Of a stretch of DNA of 64,000 nt, positions 42,689 through 52,344 are shown piece after piece. The notes under the pieces were generated by a model, which made no database searches, was not told the origin of the DNA, and saw only the letters and a list, made by a program, of their open reading frames with translations. Source of the DNA: Mangrovivirga halotolerans (GTDB taxonomy: Bacteria > Bacteroidota > Bacteroidia > Cytophagales > Cyclobacteriaceae); NCBI RefSeq assembly GCF_026241165.1, contig NZ_JAPFQN010000002.1, positions 124,001 to 188,000 of the forward strand, read 5' to 3'. Within the stretch, counting starts at the first letter, position 1; each line of letters opens with the position of its first letter. The position numbers and the translations under genes were made by a program.

Positions 42689-45037
42689 ATGAAGCAAGTA
42701 AGTGCATTTTTTCTACTGATCTCAGTATTTATTTTTAGTTGTAAAGATAAATCCGAGAAAAGTGATTTCAACAAACAACAAATTGTAACTATCAATAGTG
42801 ATCATGGAACATACTATTTGTCTGCCCTTACTGAAGAAATAGTTAAACTCTCTTTTAACGATTCGATAATTACTTCAGATGAAATTTATGCTCCTGTGAT
42901 GACCGAAGAAATTGAAATGGAGGTTATTGAAAATGATAGTACGATCATAGCCAAAACTTCTGAATTGAGAATACAAATAACAAAATCTCCCTTTAAACTA
43001 ACCTATTTTGATAATAACGGTAATATTAAGCTTGAACTCAATGGAGGAGTTAATAGAATTGGCGATAGTGTCGCTGTTAATTTCTCATTAAAACCTGATG
43101 AATCCATTTATGGAACAGGTTTCAGGGCTATTCCATTAAACCGTCGAGGGTATAGCTATCTGGCTTACAATAAACCTCAATACGCTTATGGAGAGGGGGC
43201 TACAGAATTGAATTATTCAATTCCTCATTGGATGTCCTCATCTAATTATATGATGATGATCGATAACCCTTCAAAATCTTATTTTGATATCGGTAAAACC
43301 AATAAAGACGAGTTGATCTATTCCAGTTATAGAGGTAATCTTTCTTTTTATTTTATAGAAGGAGCTAATTTCAGGGAATTGATAAGGAATTATACCAGGC
43401 TGACAGGTAATCAGCCTCTTCCTCCGATCTGGGCATTAGGCAATTTTCAATCTCGTTTTGGATATGAGAGTCAGCAGGAAGCTGAAAATATTCTTGATCG
43501 CTCTTTAAACGCCGGATATCCTACAGATGCACTTATTCTGGATATTTTCTGGTTTGGCCCAGAAATTGAAGATGGAAGAATGGGAGACCTTAAATGGAAT
43601 AAAGAGAAATGGCCGGAACCAGTAAAAATGATCGATAACTTCAAAGAGAAAGGTGTTAAAACCATTCTGATAACAGAGCCATTCTTCACCAAAAAGTCAC
43701 AGTATTATAAATATTTAGCTTCTAATGGATTATTGGGCCTGGACAAAGATAGTTCAGTATACGAACTGCCTGACTTTTATTTTGGTGATGCAGGATTACT
43801 CGATATTTTCAATCCTAAAGCTCAAAAGTGGATCTGGCAGGAATACAAAAGAATGAAAGAATATGGTGCTGCAGGATGGTGGGTAGATCTTGGAGAACCG
43901 GAAACTCACCCGGATTCCATGTACCATTATAACGGCAGAGGTTACGAAGTCCATGGTGCTTATGGTCATGAATGGGCAAAGGTTATGTATAACGGCTATG
44001 CTGCAGATTTCCCCAACGAAAGACTTTTCCTACTTGCACGCGCCGGATTTGCAGGTACTCAGCGATTCGGCTTGATCCCCTGGTCGGGTGATGTTGGCAG
44101 AAATTGGTCTGGCTTTAAACCACAGCCATCGATTATTATGAGCATGGGACTTTCCGGAATAGGTTATATGCATTCTGATGCTGGTGGCTTTACATTTGTC
44201 GAGGAAAAAGATCCTGAACTTTATACACGTTGGGTGCAATTTGCTGCATTTTCACCAATATTCAGACCTCATGCTGACCAATCTGCTCCTGCAGAACCAG
44301 TCATGTGGAGTGAAGATGTTCAGAAAAATGTTAAGCCATTTGTCGAACTTAGATATGAACTTTTACCTTACAATTATACCATGGCCTGGGAAAATACAAC
44401 CACGGGCATGCCTCTAATGAGACCAATGTTTATTGAATATCCTTCAATTCCAGACACCCTCCAGACTCAATACATGTGGGGAGATGATTTCCTGATTGCT
44501 CCAATCTTAAATCCAGGAGTTAAAAACAGAAAGGTTTATTTACCGGAAGGAGAATGGTATAATTACTGGACAGATGAAAAGCTTAATGGAGGAAAATGGA
44601 TAGATGTATCTGTTACAATGGAAAATATCCCTGTTTTTGTAAAGGGTGGAAGCATTATCCCTACTACAGAAGTGATCAGGTCAACTGATTATTATGACAC
44701 AGACTCTGTTCAATTAAACTATTACTATAAAGAAGGAATCAATGAAGATAAGATATATTTTGACGATGGATTAACTAATAAAAGCTGGCTGGAAAATAAA
44801 TACGACCTGATTACGGTAAATGTTAATTCAAATTCATCTAGCATAACCTTTGCAGCAGATCATGAAGGAAATGGTTTTAAAGGTGCTCCTTCAACCCGAG
44901 TTTATAAAATTGTGATTCATGGAATTAAATCAGAACCATTGGGAATGGATCAGGAAAAATTTTCCTGGGTTTCGAAAAAATCATTGCTTTCCTTTTACAG
45001 TACTTTGAGAAATGATGAAACGGTAAATCTTAATTAA
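42689..45037 (+). CDS. GH31 family glycoside hydrolase, lipoprotein
   Basis: This 782-residue enzyme cleaves alpha-linked glucosides or xylosides with retention of configuration. The lipoprotein signal has its Cys at C18 (VFIFSCKD), so it is likely anchored to the envelope. The GH31 N-terminal beta domain is followed by the (beta/alpha)8 barrel. The nucleophile is D400 in WWVDLGEP, and the acid/base is likely D468 in PWSGDVGRNW; RPHADQSAPAEP is also conserved. It may belong to the alpha-xylosidase or sulfoquinovosidase-like side of the family; substrate is not determinable. There are no SusCD genes next to it. Confidence 0.9.
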   Translation: MKQVSAFFLLISVFIFSCKDKSEKSDFNKQQIVTINSDHGTYYLSALTEEIVKLSFNDSIITSDEIYAPVMTEEIEMEVIENDSTIIAKTSELRIQITKSPFKLTYFDNNGNIKLELNGGVNRIGDSVAVNFSLKPDESIYGTGFRAIPLNRRGYSYLAYNKPQYAYGEGATELNYSIPHWMSSSNYMMMIDNPSKSYFDIGKTNKDELIYSSYRGNLSFYFIEGANFRELIRNYTRLTGNQPLPPIWALGNFQSRFGYESQQEAENILDRSLNAGYPTDALILDIFWFGPEIEDGRMGDLKWNKEKWPEPVKMIDNFKEKGVKTILITEPFFTKKSQYYKYLASNGLLGLDKDSSVYELPDFYFGDAGLLDIFNPKAQKWIWQEYKRMKEYGAAGWWVDLGEPETHPDSMYHYNGRGYEVHGAYGHEWAKVMYNGYAADFPNERLFLLARAGFAGTQRFGLIPWSGDVGRNWSGFKPQPSIIMSMGLSGIGYMHSDAGGFTFVEEKDPELYTRWVQFAAFSPIFRPHADQSAPAEPVMWSEDVQKNVKPFVELRYELLPYNYTMAWENTTTGMPLMRPMFIEYPSIPDTLQTQYMWGDDFLIAPILNPGVKNRKVYLPEGEWYNYWTDEKLNGGKWIDVSVTMENIPVFVKGGSIIPTTEVIRSTDYYDTDSVQLNYYYKEGINEDKIYFDDGLTNKSWLENKYDLITVNVNSNSSSITFAADHEGNGFKGAPSTRVYKIVIHGIKSEPLGMDQEKFSWVSKKSLLSFYSTLRNDETVNLN

Positions 45038-45039
45038 AA

Positions 45040-45071
45040 AATCAAAGCCCGCTAATTAGCGGGCTTTGATT
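45040..45071. terminator. bidirectional terminator between GH31 and peroxiredoxin genes
   Basis: A perfect palindrome of two 15-base arms (45041-45055 and 45056-45070) has the centre CTAATTAG, flanked by A and T runs. It can terminate both the GH31 gene and the convergent peroxiredoxin gene, which ends eight bases further on. Confidence 0.85.
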
Positions 45072-45078
45072 ATTCATT

Positions 45079-45714
45079 CTATTTCTTTTTAGCATCCGTC
45101 ATTCGAAGATATGGTTTGATTGTATCATAACCTGGAAATCGTTCTTTTGCATCTTCATCGCTAACAGATGGCGATATCACCACTCTCTCTCCTTCCTTCC
45201 AATTAGCCGGTGTGGCCAAAGATTGGTTAGCTGTTAACTGGAGACTATCGATAACCCTGATGATCTCATCAAAGTTTCGGCCTGTAGATGCAGGGTAAGT
45301 AAGAGTTAATTTGATCTTTTTATCAGGACCGATAATAAAAACAGATCTGACAGTAGCATTTTCATCTGAGTTAGGATGGATCATATCATAAAGTTCAGAT
45401 ACTTTCCTGTCTTCATCAGCTATTATAGGATAATCGACAGTTGTTTTATTTACTTCATTAATATCTTTAACCCATTCTTTATGCTGATCTAAGGGATCGA
45501 CACTCAATGCAATTGTTTTAACATTTCGTTTATCAAATTCATTTCTGTAGCGTGCCACAGTACCTAATTCGGTTGTACAAACCGGTGTAAAATCTGCAGG
45601 ATGTGAAAATAACACGCCCCAGGAATCTCCCAGCCATTCGTGAAAATTGATTTTACCTTCGGTAGTTTCAGCGGTAAAGTCAGGCGCTGTATCGCCCAGT
45701 CTTAAATGTGCCAT
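45079..45714 (-). CDS. 1-Cys peroxiredoxin (Prx6/AhpC-TSA family)
   Basis: This cytoplasmic thiol peroxidase reduces H2O2 and organic hydroperoxides. The peroxidatic Cys is C46 in SHPADFTPVCTTELG. The C-terminal domain (about 150-211) with YPASTGRNFDEIIRVIDSLQ and NWKEGERVVISPSV is typical of the Prx6 subgroup, and no resolving Cys is seen. I chose the ATG at 45714 (211 residues), because the frame's earlier start at 45720 is a TTG directly in front of it. It is single, with the convergent terminator shared with the GH31 gene. Confidence 0.93.
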   Translation of the reverse strand: MAHLRLGDTAPDFTAETTEGKINFHEWLGDSWGVLFSHPADFTPVCTTELGTVARYRNEFDKRNVKTIALSVDPLDQHKEWVKDINEVNKTTVDYPIIADEDRKVSELYDMIHPNSDENATVRSVFIIGPDKKIKLTLTYPASTGRNFDEIIRVIDSLQLTANQSLATPANWKEGERVVISPSVSDEDAKERFPGYDTIKPYLRMTDAKKK

Positions 45715-45879
45715 GGTCAATAGTTTTTTAAATTATAGTTGAAACAAAACTGATTGAGGTCAAGGTTGTTTTGTAGTATTTAAACGAATTACCGTGTTCA
45801 TTGTTGAGTTAATTTATAAATTAAAGAACTTATCTCCCGAAGAGGGGTTATATCTATTCGACTTTAAACCAATAAACAT

Positions 45880-46878
45880 ATGCAAACAAGACAAATCATA
45901 TTTAAAGAGCGTCCAAAAGGGATGCCCGATGACTCTACTTTCAGCTTTGAAAAAACAGAACTTTCGGATCTAAAAGACGGCCAGGTTTTACTTAAAGCTA
46001 CCTGGTTTTCTGTAGATCCGTATATGCGTGGTAAAATGAGCGATGCAAAATCGTATACTGAACCCTTTGAAGTTGGTAAACCATTAAATGGAGGTGCCAT
46101 TGCTGTAGTTGAAAAAAGCAAATCTGAAAATTTTAAGGAAGGAGATACAGTTTTCGGAATGCTCGACTGGGCAGAATATCAGGTAGCCGATGATAAAACC
46201 CTGAGAAAAATAGATCCTGAAATAGCTCCACCTAGCTATAACCTGGGAATTCTGGGAATGCCTGGACTAACCGCATATTTCGGACTAATGAAAATAGGCG
46301 AGCCAAAAGAAGGTGACACAGTAGTTATTTCAGGAGCTGCAGGAGCGGTAGGTTCCGTAGTCGGACAGATTGCTAAAATACAGGGCTGCAGGGTTGTTGG
46401 TATTGCAGGTAGTGATGAAAAAATCGATATGCTAACAAATGATTTCGGCTTCGACGCGGGGATCAATTATAAAGCAACCGATGATATCAAAAATGATTTG
46501 CAAGAAGCATGTCCTAATGGTATAGATGTGTATTTTGACAACGTTGGTGGTGAAATCTCGGATGCAGTAACAATGCAATTGAATGATTTTGCACGAGTAT
46601 CATTATGTGGACAGATCGCACTTTATAATGCTACATCAATGCCAACCGGACCACGCATCCAACCAATTCTGCTAACACGGAGAGTAAAAATGCAGGGTTT
46701 TATAATCTCTGATTTTCAAAGCGAATTTGGTGAGGGGATTAAAAAGATTGCATCATGGCTTCAGCAGGGTAAATTGAAATACGAAGAAACTGTAGTTGAA
46801 GGATTCGATAATATCCCGAAGGCATTCCTTGGTCTTTTCTCAGGAGAAAACAAAGGTAAAATGGTTGTAAAAGTATAA
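45880..46878 (+). CDS. NADP-dependent medium-chain oxidoreductase (curA/LTB4DH-like)
   Basis: This 332-residue enzyme belongs to the leukotriene B4 12-hydroxydehydrogenase/curcumin reductase branch of the medium-chain superfamily and reduces alkenal or alkenone double bonds with NADPH. It starts with RQIIFKERPKGMPDD, has VDPYMRGKM, then GMPGLTAYFGL and the nucleotide-binding ISGAAGAVGSVVGQIAK (about 148-164), and later DVYFDNVGGEISDAV. It has no zinc ligands. A redox or detoxification task beside the peroxiredoxin gene would fit, but the two genes are divergent, separated by 165 bases. Confidence 0.9.
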   Translation: MQTRQIIFKERPKGMPDDSTFSFEKTELSDLKDGQVLLKATWFSVDPYMRGKMSDAKSYTEPFEVGKPLNGGAIAVVEKSKSENFKEGDTVFGMLDWAEYQVADDKTLRKIDPEIAPPSYNLGILGMPGLTAYFGLMKIGEPKEGDTVVISGAAGAVGSVVGQIAKIQGCRVVGIAGSDEKIDMLTNDFGFDAGINYKATDDIKNDLQEACPNGIDVYFDNVGGEISDAVTMQLNDFARVSLCGQIALYNATSMPTGPRIQPILLTRRVKMQGFIISDFQSEFGEGIKKIASWLQQGKLKYEETVVEGFDNIPKAFLGLFSGENKGKMVVKV

Positions 46879-46883
46879 AGAGT

Positions 46884-46937
46884 AAAGGCAGCCCTTAATT
46901 GTTTGCCGGCAAAGCGCACTTTGGGCTGCCTTTTATT
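46884..46937 (+). terminator. terminator of the oxidoreductase gene
   Basis: AAAGGCAGCCC (46884-46894) pairs with GGGCTGCCTTT (46923-46933), followed by TATT. The 28-base loop contains TTTGCCGGCAAA, a self-complementary inner stem, so the structure is a double hairpin. It lies before the end of the convergent transporter operon. Confidence 0.65.
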
Positions 46938-46951
46938 GAACTTTATCTTTA

Positions 46952-47641
46952 TTACACCTTTTCTCTTTCAACCAGATAATCTCGTTCTATTGCTCCATCT
47001 GCCAATTCAATTATCCGTTTACCATAAGAAGCATTATGCTCGTCATGAGTTACCTGGACAATGGTTGTACCCTCTTCATTTAACTCTCTGAAAATATTCA
47101 TAACCTCTGCAGCCTGCTTACTATGAAGATTACCAGTTGGTTCATCTGCCAGTAATACTTTAGGCTTACCAATAATTGCCCTGGCAACCCCTACAAGTTG
47201 TTGCTGGCCTCCGGATAGTTGATTGGGAAACAAATCTTTTTTAGCAACCATATTAAAGCGGTCCAGCATTTCAGCCACTAAGGCTTTTCTTTCTTTACCA
47301 GGAACTTTTCGATATAAAAGAGGTGTTTCAATGTTTTCATAAACTGTTAACTCATCAATCAAGTGATATGCCTGAAAAACAAAGCCGAAATAATTCTTTG
47401 CCAGTTCGCTCTGCTTTTTACTCTTAAGGGTATAGATATCGTTATTATCTAAAAGATATTTACCTGATGAAGCATTATCTAACATACCGATAATGTTAAG
47501 CAAAGTAGATTTACCCGCCCCTGAAGGTCCCATAATGGTTAGAAAATCACCTTTTTCAACTTTTAAGTCGATGGCTTTTAGCAAAAACAACCTTTGAAAC
47601 TTTGCATCGATATACTTATCAAGGTCTTTTATTTCTATCAT
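46952..47641 (-). CDS. ABC transporter ATP-binding protein, divergent copy
   Basis: This 229-residue ATPase of the MacB/LolD/FtsE class energises FtsX-type permeases. Walker A is GPSGAGKST (38-46), Q-loop Q90, signature LSGGQ (142-146), Walker B VLLADE (162-167) and H-loop H199. It departs from the usual consensus: the residue after LSGGQQQ is L149 instead of R, followed by VGVARAI, and the D-loop reads NLHS instead of NLDS (H173). Catalysis may therefore be altered. It is the last gene of the permease operon and lies one base after the adjacent permease. Confidence 0.9.
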   Translation of the reverse strand: MIEIKDLDKYIDAKFQRLFLLKAIDLKVEKGDFLTIMGPSGAGKSTLLNIIGMLDNASSGKYLLDNNDIYTLKSKKQSELAKNYFGFVFQAYHLIDELTVYENIETPLLYRKVPGKERKALVAEMLDRFNMVAKKDLFPNQLSGGQQQLVGVARAIIGKPKVLLADEPTGNLHSKQAAEVMNIFRELNEEGTTIVQVTHDEHNASYGKRIIELADGAIERDYLVEREKV

Positions 47642-47642
47642 A

Positions 47643-49988
47643 TTATTCGTTTTTTAATGCGTTAACCGGATTTGTACTTGCTACTTTCAATGCATGATAA
47701 GTTACTGTACTTATAGCCACTATAAATGCGATCCCGGAACCAATTATAAAGACTAAGAAATTTAGCGTTATGTGATAGGCAAATTCTCCGATCCAATCAG
47801 TAAGTATGAAATAACTTACTGGAATGGCGATTACCGCCGAGATTAAAACCAGCTTAACAAAAGACATATTAAAATTAAGTACAATGTCTTTTATCGAACT
47901 TCCCAGAACTTTTCTGATTCCAATTTCTTTTGTTTTTTGTTCTGCTGAAAAGGATGCCAGACCAAATAATCCCAGGCAGGAAATAATAATTGCCACAAAA
48001 GTAAACACCCCTGAAAGTTTACCCAGAATCTCTTCGTTTTTGTAAAGCTGGTCATACTCTTCATCCATAAACTGGTAGTCAAAAGGTGCTACCTGGTCAT
48101 ATTTCGGGTGAATTGCGCTTAGAGAGGCCAGAGCCTGTTTTTCTTGCCCTTCCTTAAATCTGACTATTGCTCGAAAAACATAGTCAGTATCGAGGGTAAT
48201 AATTGTCGGTGGGATTTCTGCTTTTAAGGAATTGGTATGAACATCTTTAAAAACGCCAATTATTTTACCTTCAGTGTTACGGAAGTTTAAGCGATTCCCC
48301 ACAGGGTTATCCATCCCCATCAATTCGGCTGCAACATCATTAATCAAATAGCTTGTAGAATCATTAAATAATTCATCAAATGATCTGCCTTCTTCGATGT
48401 CTATGCCCAATACATTTTCAAAATCATAGCCGACTTTCAATACCTTGAATGAATTTATTTCGTCTGGTTTTTTACCATCCCAGATCACATCTCCAGTGCT
48501 GGATCCGACTCTTACCGGATTTTCATCCACCCTGGAAACCACATCAATCCCCTGCATTGATTCAATTTCTGTTTTCCAGGTGTCGAACTTTTCAAATAAT
48601 GACACTCCAGGATAATAGAATAACACATTTTCTTTATCCATTCCAATGGACTTGTTTCGTAAAAACTCTAATTGTTTGTAAGTAAACATTGTTCCGATTA
48701 TCAGGATAATTGAAAGTGAAAATTGTATTACTACCAGCACTTGCCTGAACTTTAATGCTGATTTTCCTTTTTCAATTTCATTTTTAAGCACTTTAACTGG
48801 TTTGAAATTAGTGAGATAAATTGCAGGATATATACCAGAAACAATGGTGGTTACCAGAAGAATCATCAAAGTTCCTATCCAAAATATCGGTGAGTCATAC
48901 GGTACATTAATAGAAATGGGTGATATGGTATTAAAAACAGGAAGTGTTAGTTCAACTATTGTCAATCCCAATAAGATAGCTATAACAGTATAAATTAGTG
49001 TTGTAGCCAAATTATTCTTAATTAATGAAAATCTACTGGCTCCGATCACTTTTCGTATACCTGTGTTCTTAGCCGTTTTCATCGATTGGGCAGTAGAAAG
49101 ATTCATGAAGTTTATGCAGGCAATTAATAAGAGAACAGCAGCAATAATGATGAAGATATTAAGAGTACTAATCAATCCTCCTTTTTCTTTTTTATTTTCA
49201 AATGTTCCCTTGAGATACACATCCCTAAAAGGATAAAGAAACATTTCAACATTTGTTCCGCTGATATGATTTCTTACCATATGCTTAGCTTTGGAGCTAA
49301 CATCCTTATAGTCAGTATTTTCATCTAGCAAAGCATAAGTCAATAAGGTATTGTTACCCCATTTATGAAGCCAGGGGTTCTGATCAAAATATGGTTGCAT
49401 CGGAAGTAAAACATCAAATTGAATACTTGATGCATCTTTATTCACTTCTAAAACTGCTGAAACAGTGTATTGGTCCTCTCCATCTAATAAAAAAGTCTTT
49501 CCCACAACATTCTCGACTCCAAATAATTCAATTGCTGCTTGCTTAGAAATAACTGCATCAGTAGACTTTTTGAGAGAAGGTGTTCCATCCCAAACCGGAA
49601 AAGAGAAAATATCCAAAAATTCGGGATCGACATATCTAATAGATTGCTTTACAGTATTATTTTCGAATGAGGTAACCATATTATAATCCCATGTGGATCT
49701 GGCTGCTAACTCTACTCCAGGTATATCTCTTTTGAATTCCACAGCAAACATTCCAGGAGTAGACCTGGAGGTCATGGCAGTACCATCATTAAATGGATGA
49801 TGTTCCAGCACCTGGTAAATCCGATCGATATTTGAATGAAATTTATCCACCGAGTACATATTAAAAACCCAGATGAAAATCATCAGGCTAAATGCAAACC
49901 CTATAGCTAAACCAAAGATATTTATGAAGGAAAACATCTTGTTTTTCTTCATATTTCTTAAAAAAGAGCTTATAAAATAATTAATCAT
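47643..49988 (-). CDS. FtsX/MacB-type ABC permease, array member 5
   Basis: This 781-residue permease contains two FtsX modules in one chain. A first helix (about 20-43) precedes a periplasmic MacB-type domain. A set of three helices follows (about 285-400), with the motif INFMNLSTAQ and ETGIRKVIGASR-like IRKVIGAS. A second helix and periplasmic domain lie at about 425-660, and the final three-helix module carries GIRKVLGSS. It is the closest paralogue of the next upstream permease, which has the same length, and it overlaps it by 8 bases. Such permeases move lipoproteins, peptides or drugs, or transmit force to partners; the substrate is unknown. Confidence 0.9.
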   Translation of the reverse strand: MINYFISSFLRNMKKNKMFSFINIFGLAIGFAFSLMIFIWVFNMYSVDKFHSNIDRIYQVLEHHPFNDGTAMTSRSTPGMFAVEFKRDIPGVELAARSTWDYNMVTSFENNTVKQSIRYVDPEFLDIFSFPVWDGTPSLKKSTDAVISKQAAIELFGVENVVGKTFLLDGEDQYTVSAVLEVNKDASSIQFDVLLPMQPYFDQNPWLHKWGNNTLLTYALLDENTDYKDVSSKAKHMVRNHISGTNVEMFLYPFRDVYLKGTFENKKEKGGLISTLNIFIIIAAVLLLIACINFMNLSTAQSMKTAKNTGIRKVIGASRFSLIKNNLATTLIYTVIAILLGLTIVELTLPVFNTISPISINVPYDSPIFWIGTLMILLVTTIVSGIYPAIYLTNFKPVKVLKNEIEKGKSALKFRQVLVVIQFSLSIILIIGTMFTYKQLEFLRNKSIGMDKENVLFYYPGVSLFEKFDTWKTEIESMQGIDVVSRVDENPVRVGSSTGDVIWDGKKPDEINSFKVLKVGYDFENVLGIDIEEGRSFDELFNDSTSYLINDVAAELMGMDNPVGNRLNFRNTEGKIIGVFKDVHTNSLKAEIPPTIITLDTDYVFRAIVRFKEGQEKQALASLSAIHPKYDQVAPFDYQFMDEEYDQLYKNEEILGKLSGVFTFVAIIISCLGLFGLASFSAEQKTKEIGIRKVLGSSIKDIVLNFNMSFVKLVLISAVIAIPVSYFILTDWIGEFAYHITLNFLVFIIGSGIAFIVAISTVTYHALKVASTNPVNALKNE

Positions 49989-52302
49989 TTTTCAGAGCAT
50001 TTACAGGATTAGCATGAGCAGCCTTTAGTGCATGATAGGAAACAGTTATGATAGCAACTAAAAAAGCACTTATTGAGCCAAGTATAAATATCGAAGCTTT
50101 TAAAGGTAAATGATAGGTGAAGTCATTTAACCAGATATCGAGTATGAAGTAAATAATTGGTACAGCAATTATTGTAGAAATGATTAATAGCTTTATAAAA
50201 GAGGCATTGAAACTAAAAACAATACTATTAACTGAACTGCCCAGTACTTTTCTGATTCCAATTTCTTTGGTCCGTTGTTCAGCAGAGAAAGATGCCAACC
50301 CAAATAAACCCAAACAGGAAATAATTATTGCAACAATGGTAAATACACCAGCAAGCTTACCAACAATCTCTTCATTTTTATAAAGATTATCATATTCGTC
50401 ATGCATAAAGCTGTATTCAAATGGGCCAACCTTATCAAATTCAGAATGCAATGATTGTAGTGATGCCAGGGCAGCCTCTTCCTGAAATGGCTCAAATTTA
50501 ACCAACACTCTCCACGTATTAAGTGGATCATAATTAAGTATAGTTGGTGCTATAGGTCCTCTTAAAGAACCAGTGTGAACGCCCTCAAAAACACCAATAA
50601 CAGTACCATTTTTTCCCCAGAAAGATAATTTTTCCCCGACAGGATTCTTCATCCCCATCAGCTTTGCTGCTTCATCATTAATTACAAATCCAAGTGAGTC
50701 AGTTGCTCTGCCATCCCAACTTCTTCCCTTGCTTATCTTAATACCTACAGTTTCGGTAAAGTCCTCTCCAACCCTTACCACATCGAAAATTACATGGTCA
50801 TCAGGATTCTTACCTTCCCAAACAGGGTCACCAGTATTGTTAGCAACTCTAATCGGGCTTTGATCTGATCGGGTTACTAACTCAATACCAGGCAATTTCT
50901 CGATTTCATTCTTCCAGCTGTCAAACTTTTTAAACAAAGATTGATGAGGGTAATAAAATATTATCCTGTCCTTATCCATACCAATATTTTTATTCCTCAT
51001 ATATTTCAATTGATTATGAGTAAATATTGTTCCGGTAATTAATATAATTGACAAACTAAACTGAACAACTACTAACAATTGCCTGAACCGAAGAGCAGAT
51101 TTTCCCTTTTCAATCTTTCCTTTAAGAATACTTACTGCTTTGAAATTTGATAAGTAAATGGCCGGGTAGATACCAGACATTAAAGTAGTTATTAGAACTA
51201 TTGATACAACACCAATCCAGAATATTAAACTATCGTAAGGGACTTCAACTTCTAAAGGAGAAATAGAATTAAAATACGGAAGCATCAACTCAACCAAAAC
51301 TAATCCTGCGACGACAGCTAAAACTGCATAGATTAAAGTAGTAAAAAGATAATTTCGGATAAGAGAAATTCTACTGGCTCCAATAACCTTTCTAATCCCT
51401 GTCTCCTTAGCTTTTTTTACCGATTGCGCAGTAGACAAATTCATGAAATTTATACATGCGATAATTAAAAGGAAGACGGCGATCACGATGAAAATTTTAA
51501 GATTTTCAATTTGTCCGCCTTTTTCAACTTTTCGTCGAAAAGACCCTTTTAAAAAAATGTCTTTAAACGGATAAAGGAATAAATCCACTACAGATCCTTC
51601 AACCCTTTTCTTTATAAAATCGGATATTTTGCTATTAACTATATTGTAATCAACATTTTCTTTTAATAAAACATAACAAAGTGTATTATTATTTCCCCAG
51701 GTATGCATCCACTGATTATGATCATAATAGGGTTGAAATGGAACCAGCACATCAAAATCTATACTTGATTTTGATTTATCCAAATCCAAAACTGCAGATA
51801 TTTTATAATCTTCACTACCATTTAATGTCATGGTTTTACCAACTACATTGACACTATTAAATAGTTCCAAAGCTGCTTTTTTTGTAATAACTGCTTCATT
51901 TGGTTCGTTAAGTGAAGGAAAGCCTTCGAGAACGGGAAATGAAAATATTTTTAAGAAATTCGGGTCAGTAAACCTAATTACCTGCCGTACGGAATTATCA
52001 TCAGTTGAACTTATCATATTATAATCCCAGGTTGCTCGTGCTGCCAGTTCAACTTCCGGAACTTCTTTTTCAAATTCCGGACCTAAAACTCCTGGCGTTG
52101 CCCTTGTTGTTAGGATATTCCCGTCACTATATGTTTGATGTTCCATAACCTGGTAAATCCGGTCTATATTACTATGGAATTTATCAACTGAATACATATT
52201 ATGAACCCATGCAAATACCATCAGGCTGAAAGCAAGACCTATGGCTAGTCCAAAGATATTTATGAAGGAAAACATCTTGTTTTTCTTCATATTTCTTAAA
52301 AA
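49912..52302 (-). repeat. pair of identical 53-base tracts at the 5' ends of two permease genes
   Basis: Bases 49912-49964 are identical to bases 52250-52302; the spacing of 2338 bases is almost exactly one gene. Both lie in the first codons (MKKNKMFSFINIFGLAIG). The flanks on either side are also similar but no longer identical. They mark a tandem duplication, or conversion, of the two 781-residue permease genes. Confidence 0.8.
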
Positions 52303-52326
52303 GGAAATAATAAAATAGTTTTTCAT
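49981..52326 (-). CDS. FtsX/MacB-type ABC permease, array member 4
   Basis: The closest relative of array member 5, also 781 residues, with the same order of helices and periplasmic domains. It starts MKNYFIISFLRNMKKNKMFS and differs from its neighbour chiefly in the periplasmic domains. The FtsX motifs are INFMNLSTAQ with IRKVIGASR and EIGIRKVLGSS. The gene stops 8 bases inside the start of array member 5 and begins 18 bases after array member 3. Confidence 0.9.
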   Translation of the reverse strand: MKNYFIISFLRNMKKNKMFSFINIFGLAIGLAFSLMVFAWVHNMYSVDKFHSNIDRIYQVMEHQTYSDGNILTTRATPGVLGPEFEKEVPEVELAARATWDYNMISSTDDNSVRQVIRFTDPNFLKIFSFPVLEGFPSLNEPNEAVITKKAALELFNSVNVVGKTMTLNGSEDYKISAVLDLDKSKSSIDFDVLVPFQPYYDHNQWMHTWGNNNTLCYVLLKENVDYNIVNSKISDFIKKRVEGSVVDLFLYPFKDIFLKGSFRRKVEKGGQIENLKIFIVIAVFLLIIACINFMNLSTAQSVKKAKETGIRKVIGASRISLIRNYLFTTLIYAVLAVVAGLVLVELMLPYFNSISPLEVEVPYDSLIFWIGVVSIVLITTLMSGIYPAIYLSNFKAVSILKGKIEKGKSALRFRQLLVVVQFSLSIILITGTIFTHNQLKYMRNKNIGMDKDRIIFYYPHQSLFKKFDSWKNEIEKLPGIELVTRSDQSPIRVANNTGDPVWEGKNPDDHVIFDVVRVGEDFTETVGIKISKGRSWDGRATDSLGFVINDEAAKLMGMKNPVGEKLSFWGKNGTVIGVFEGVHTGSLRGPIAPTILNYDPLNTWRVLVKFEPFQEEAALASLQSLHSEFDKVGPFEYSFMHDEYDNLYKNEEIVGKLAGVFTIVAIIISCLGLFGLASFSAEQRTKEIGIRKVLGSSVNSIVFSFNASFIKLLIISTIIAVPIIYFILDIWLNDFTYHLPLKASIFILGSISAFLVAIITVSYHALKAAHANPVNALKND

Positions 52327-52344
52327 GGTGGTTAATAGATAATG

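Noticed and set aside
45715-45720. TTG start two codons before the peroxiredoxin ATG
   Set aside because: TTG is rarely used, and an ATG six bases downstream begins the conserved N-terminus.
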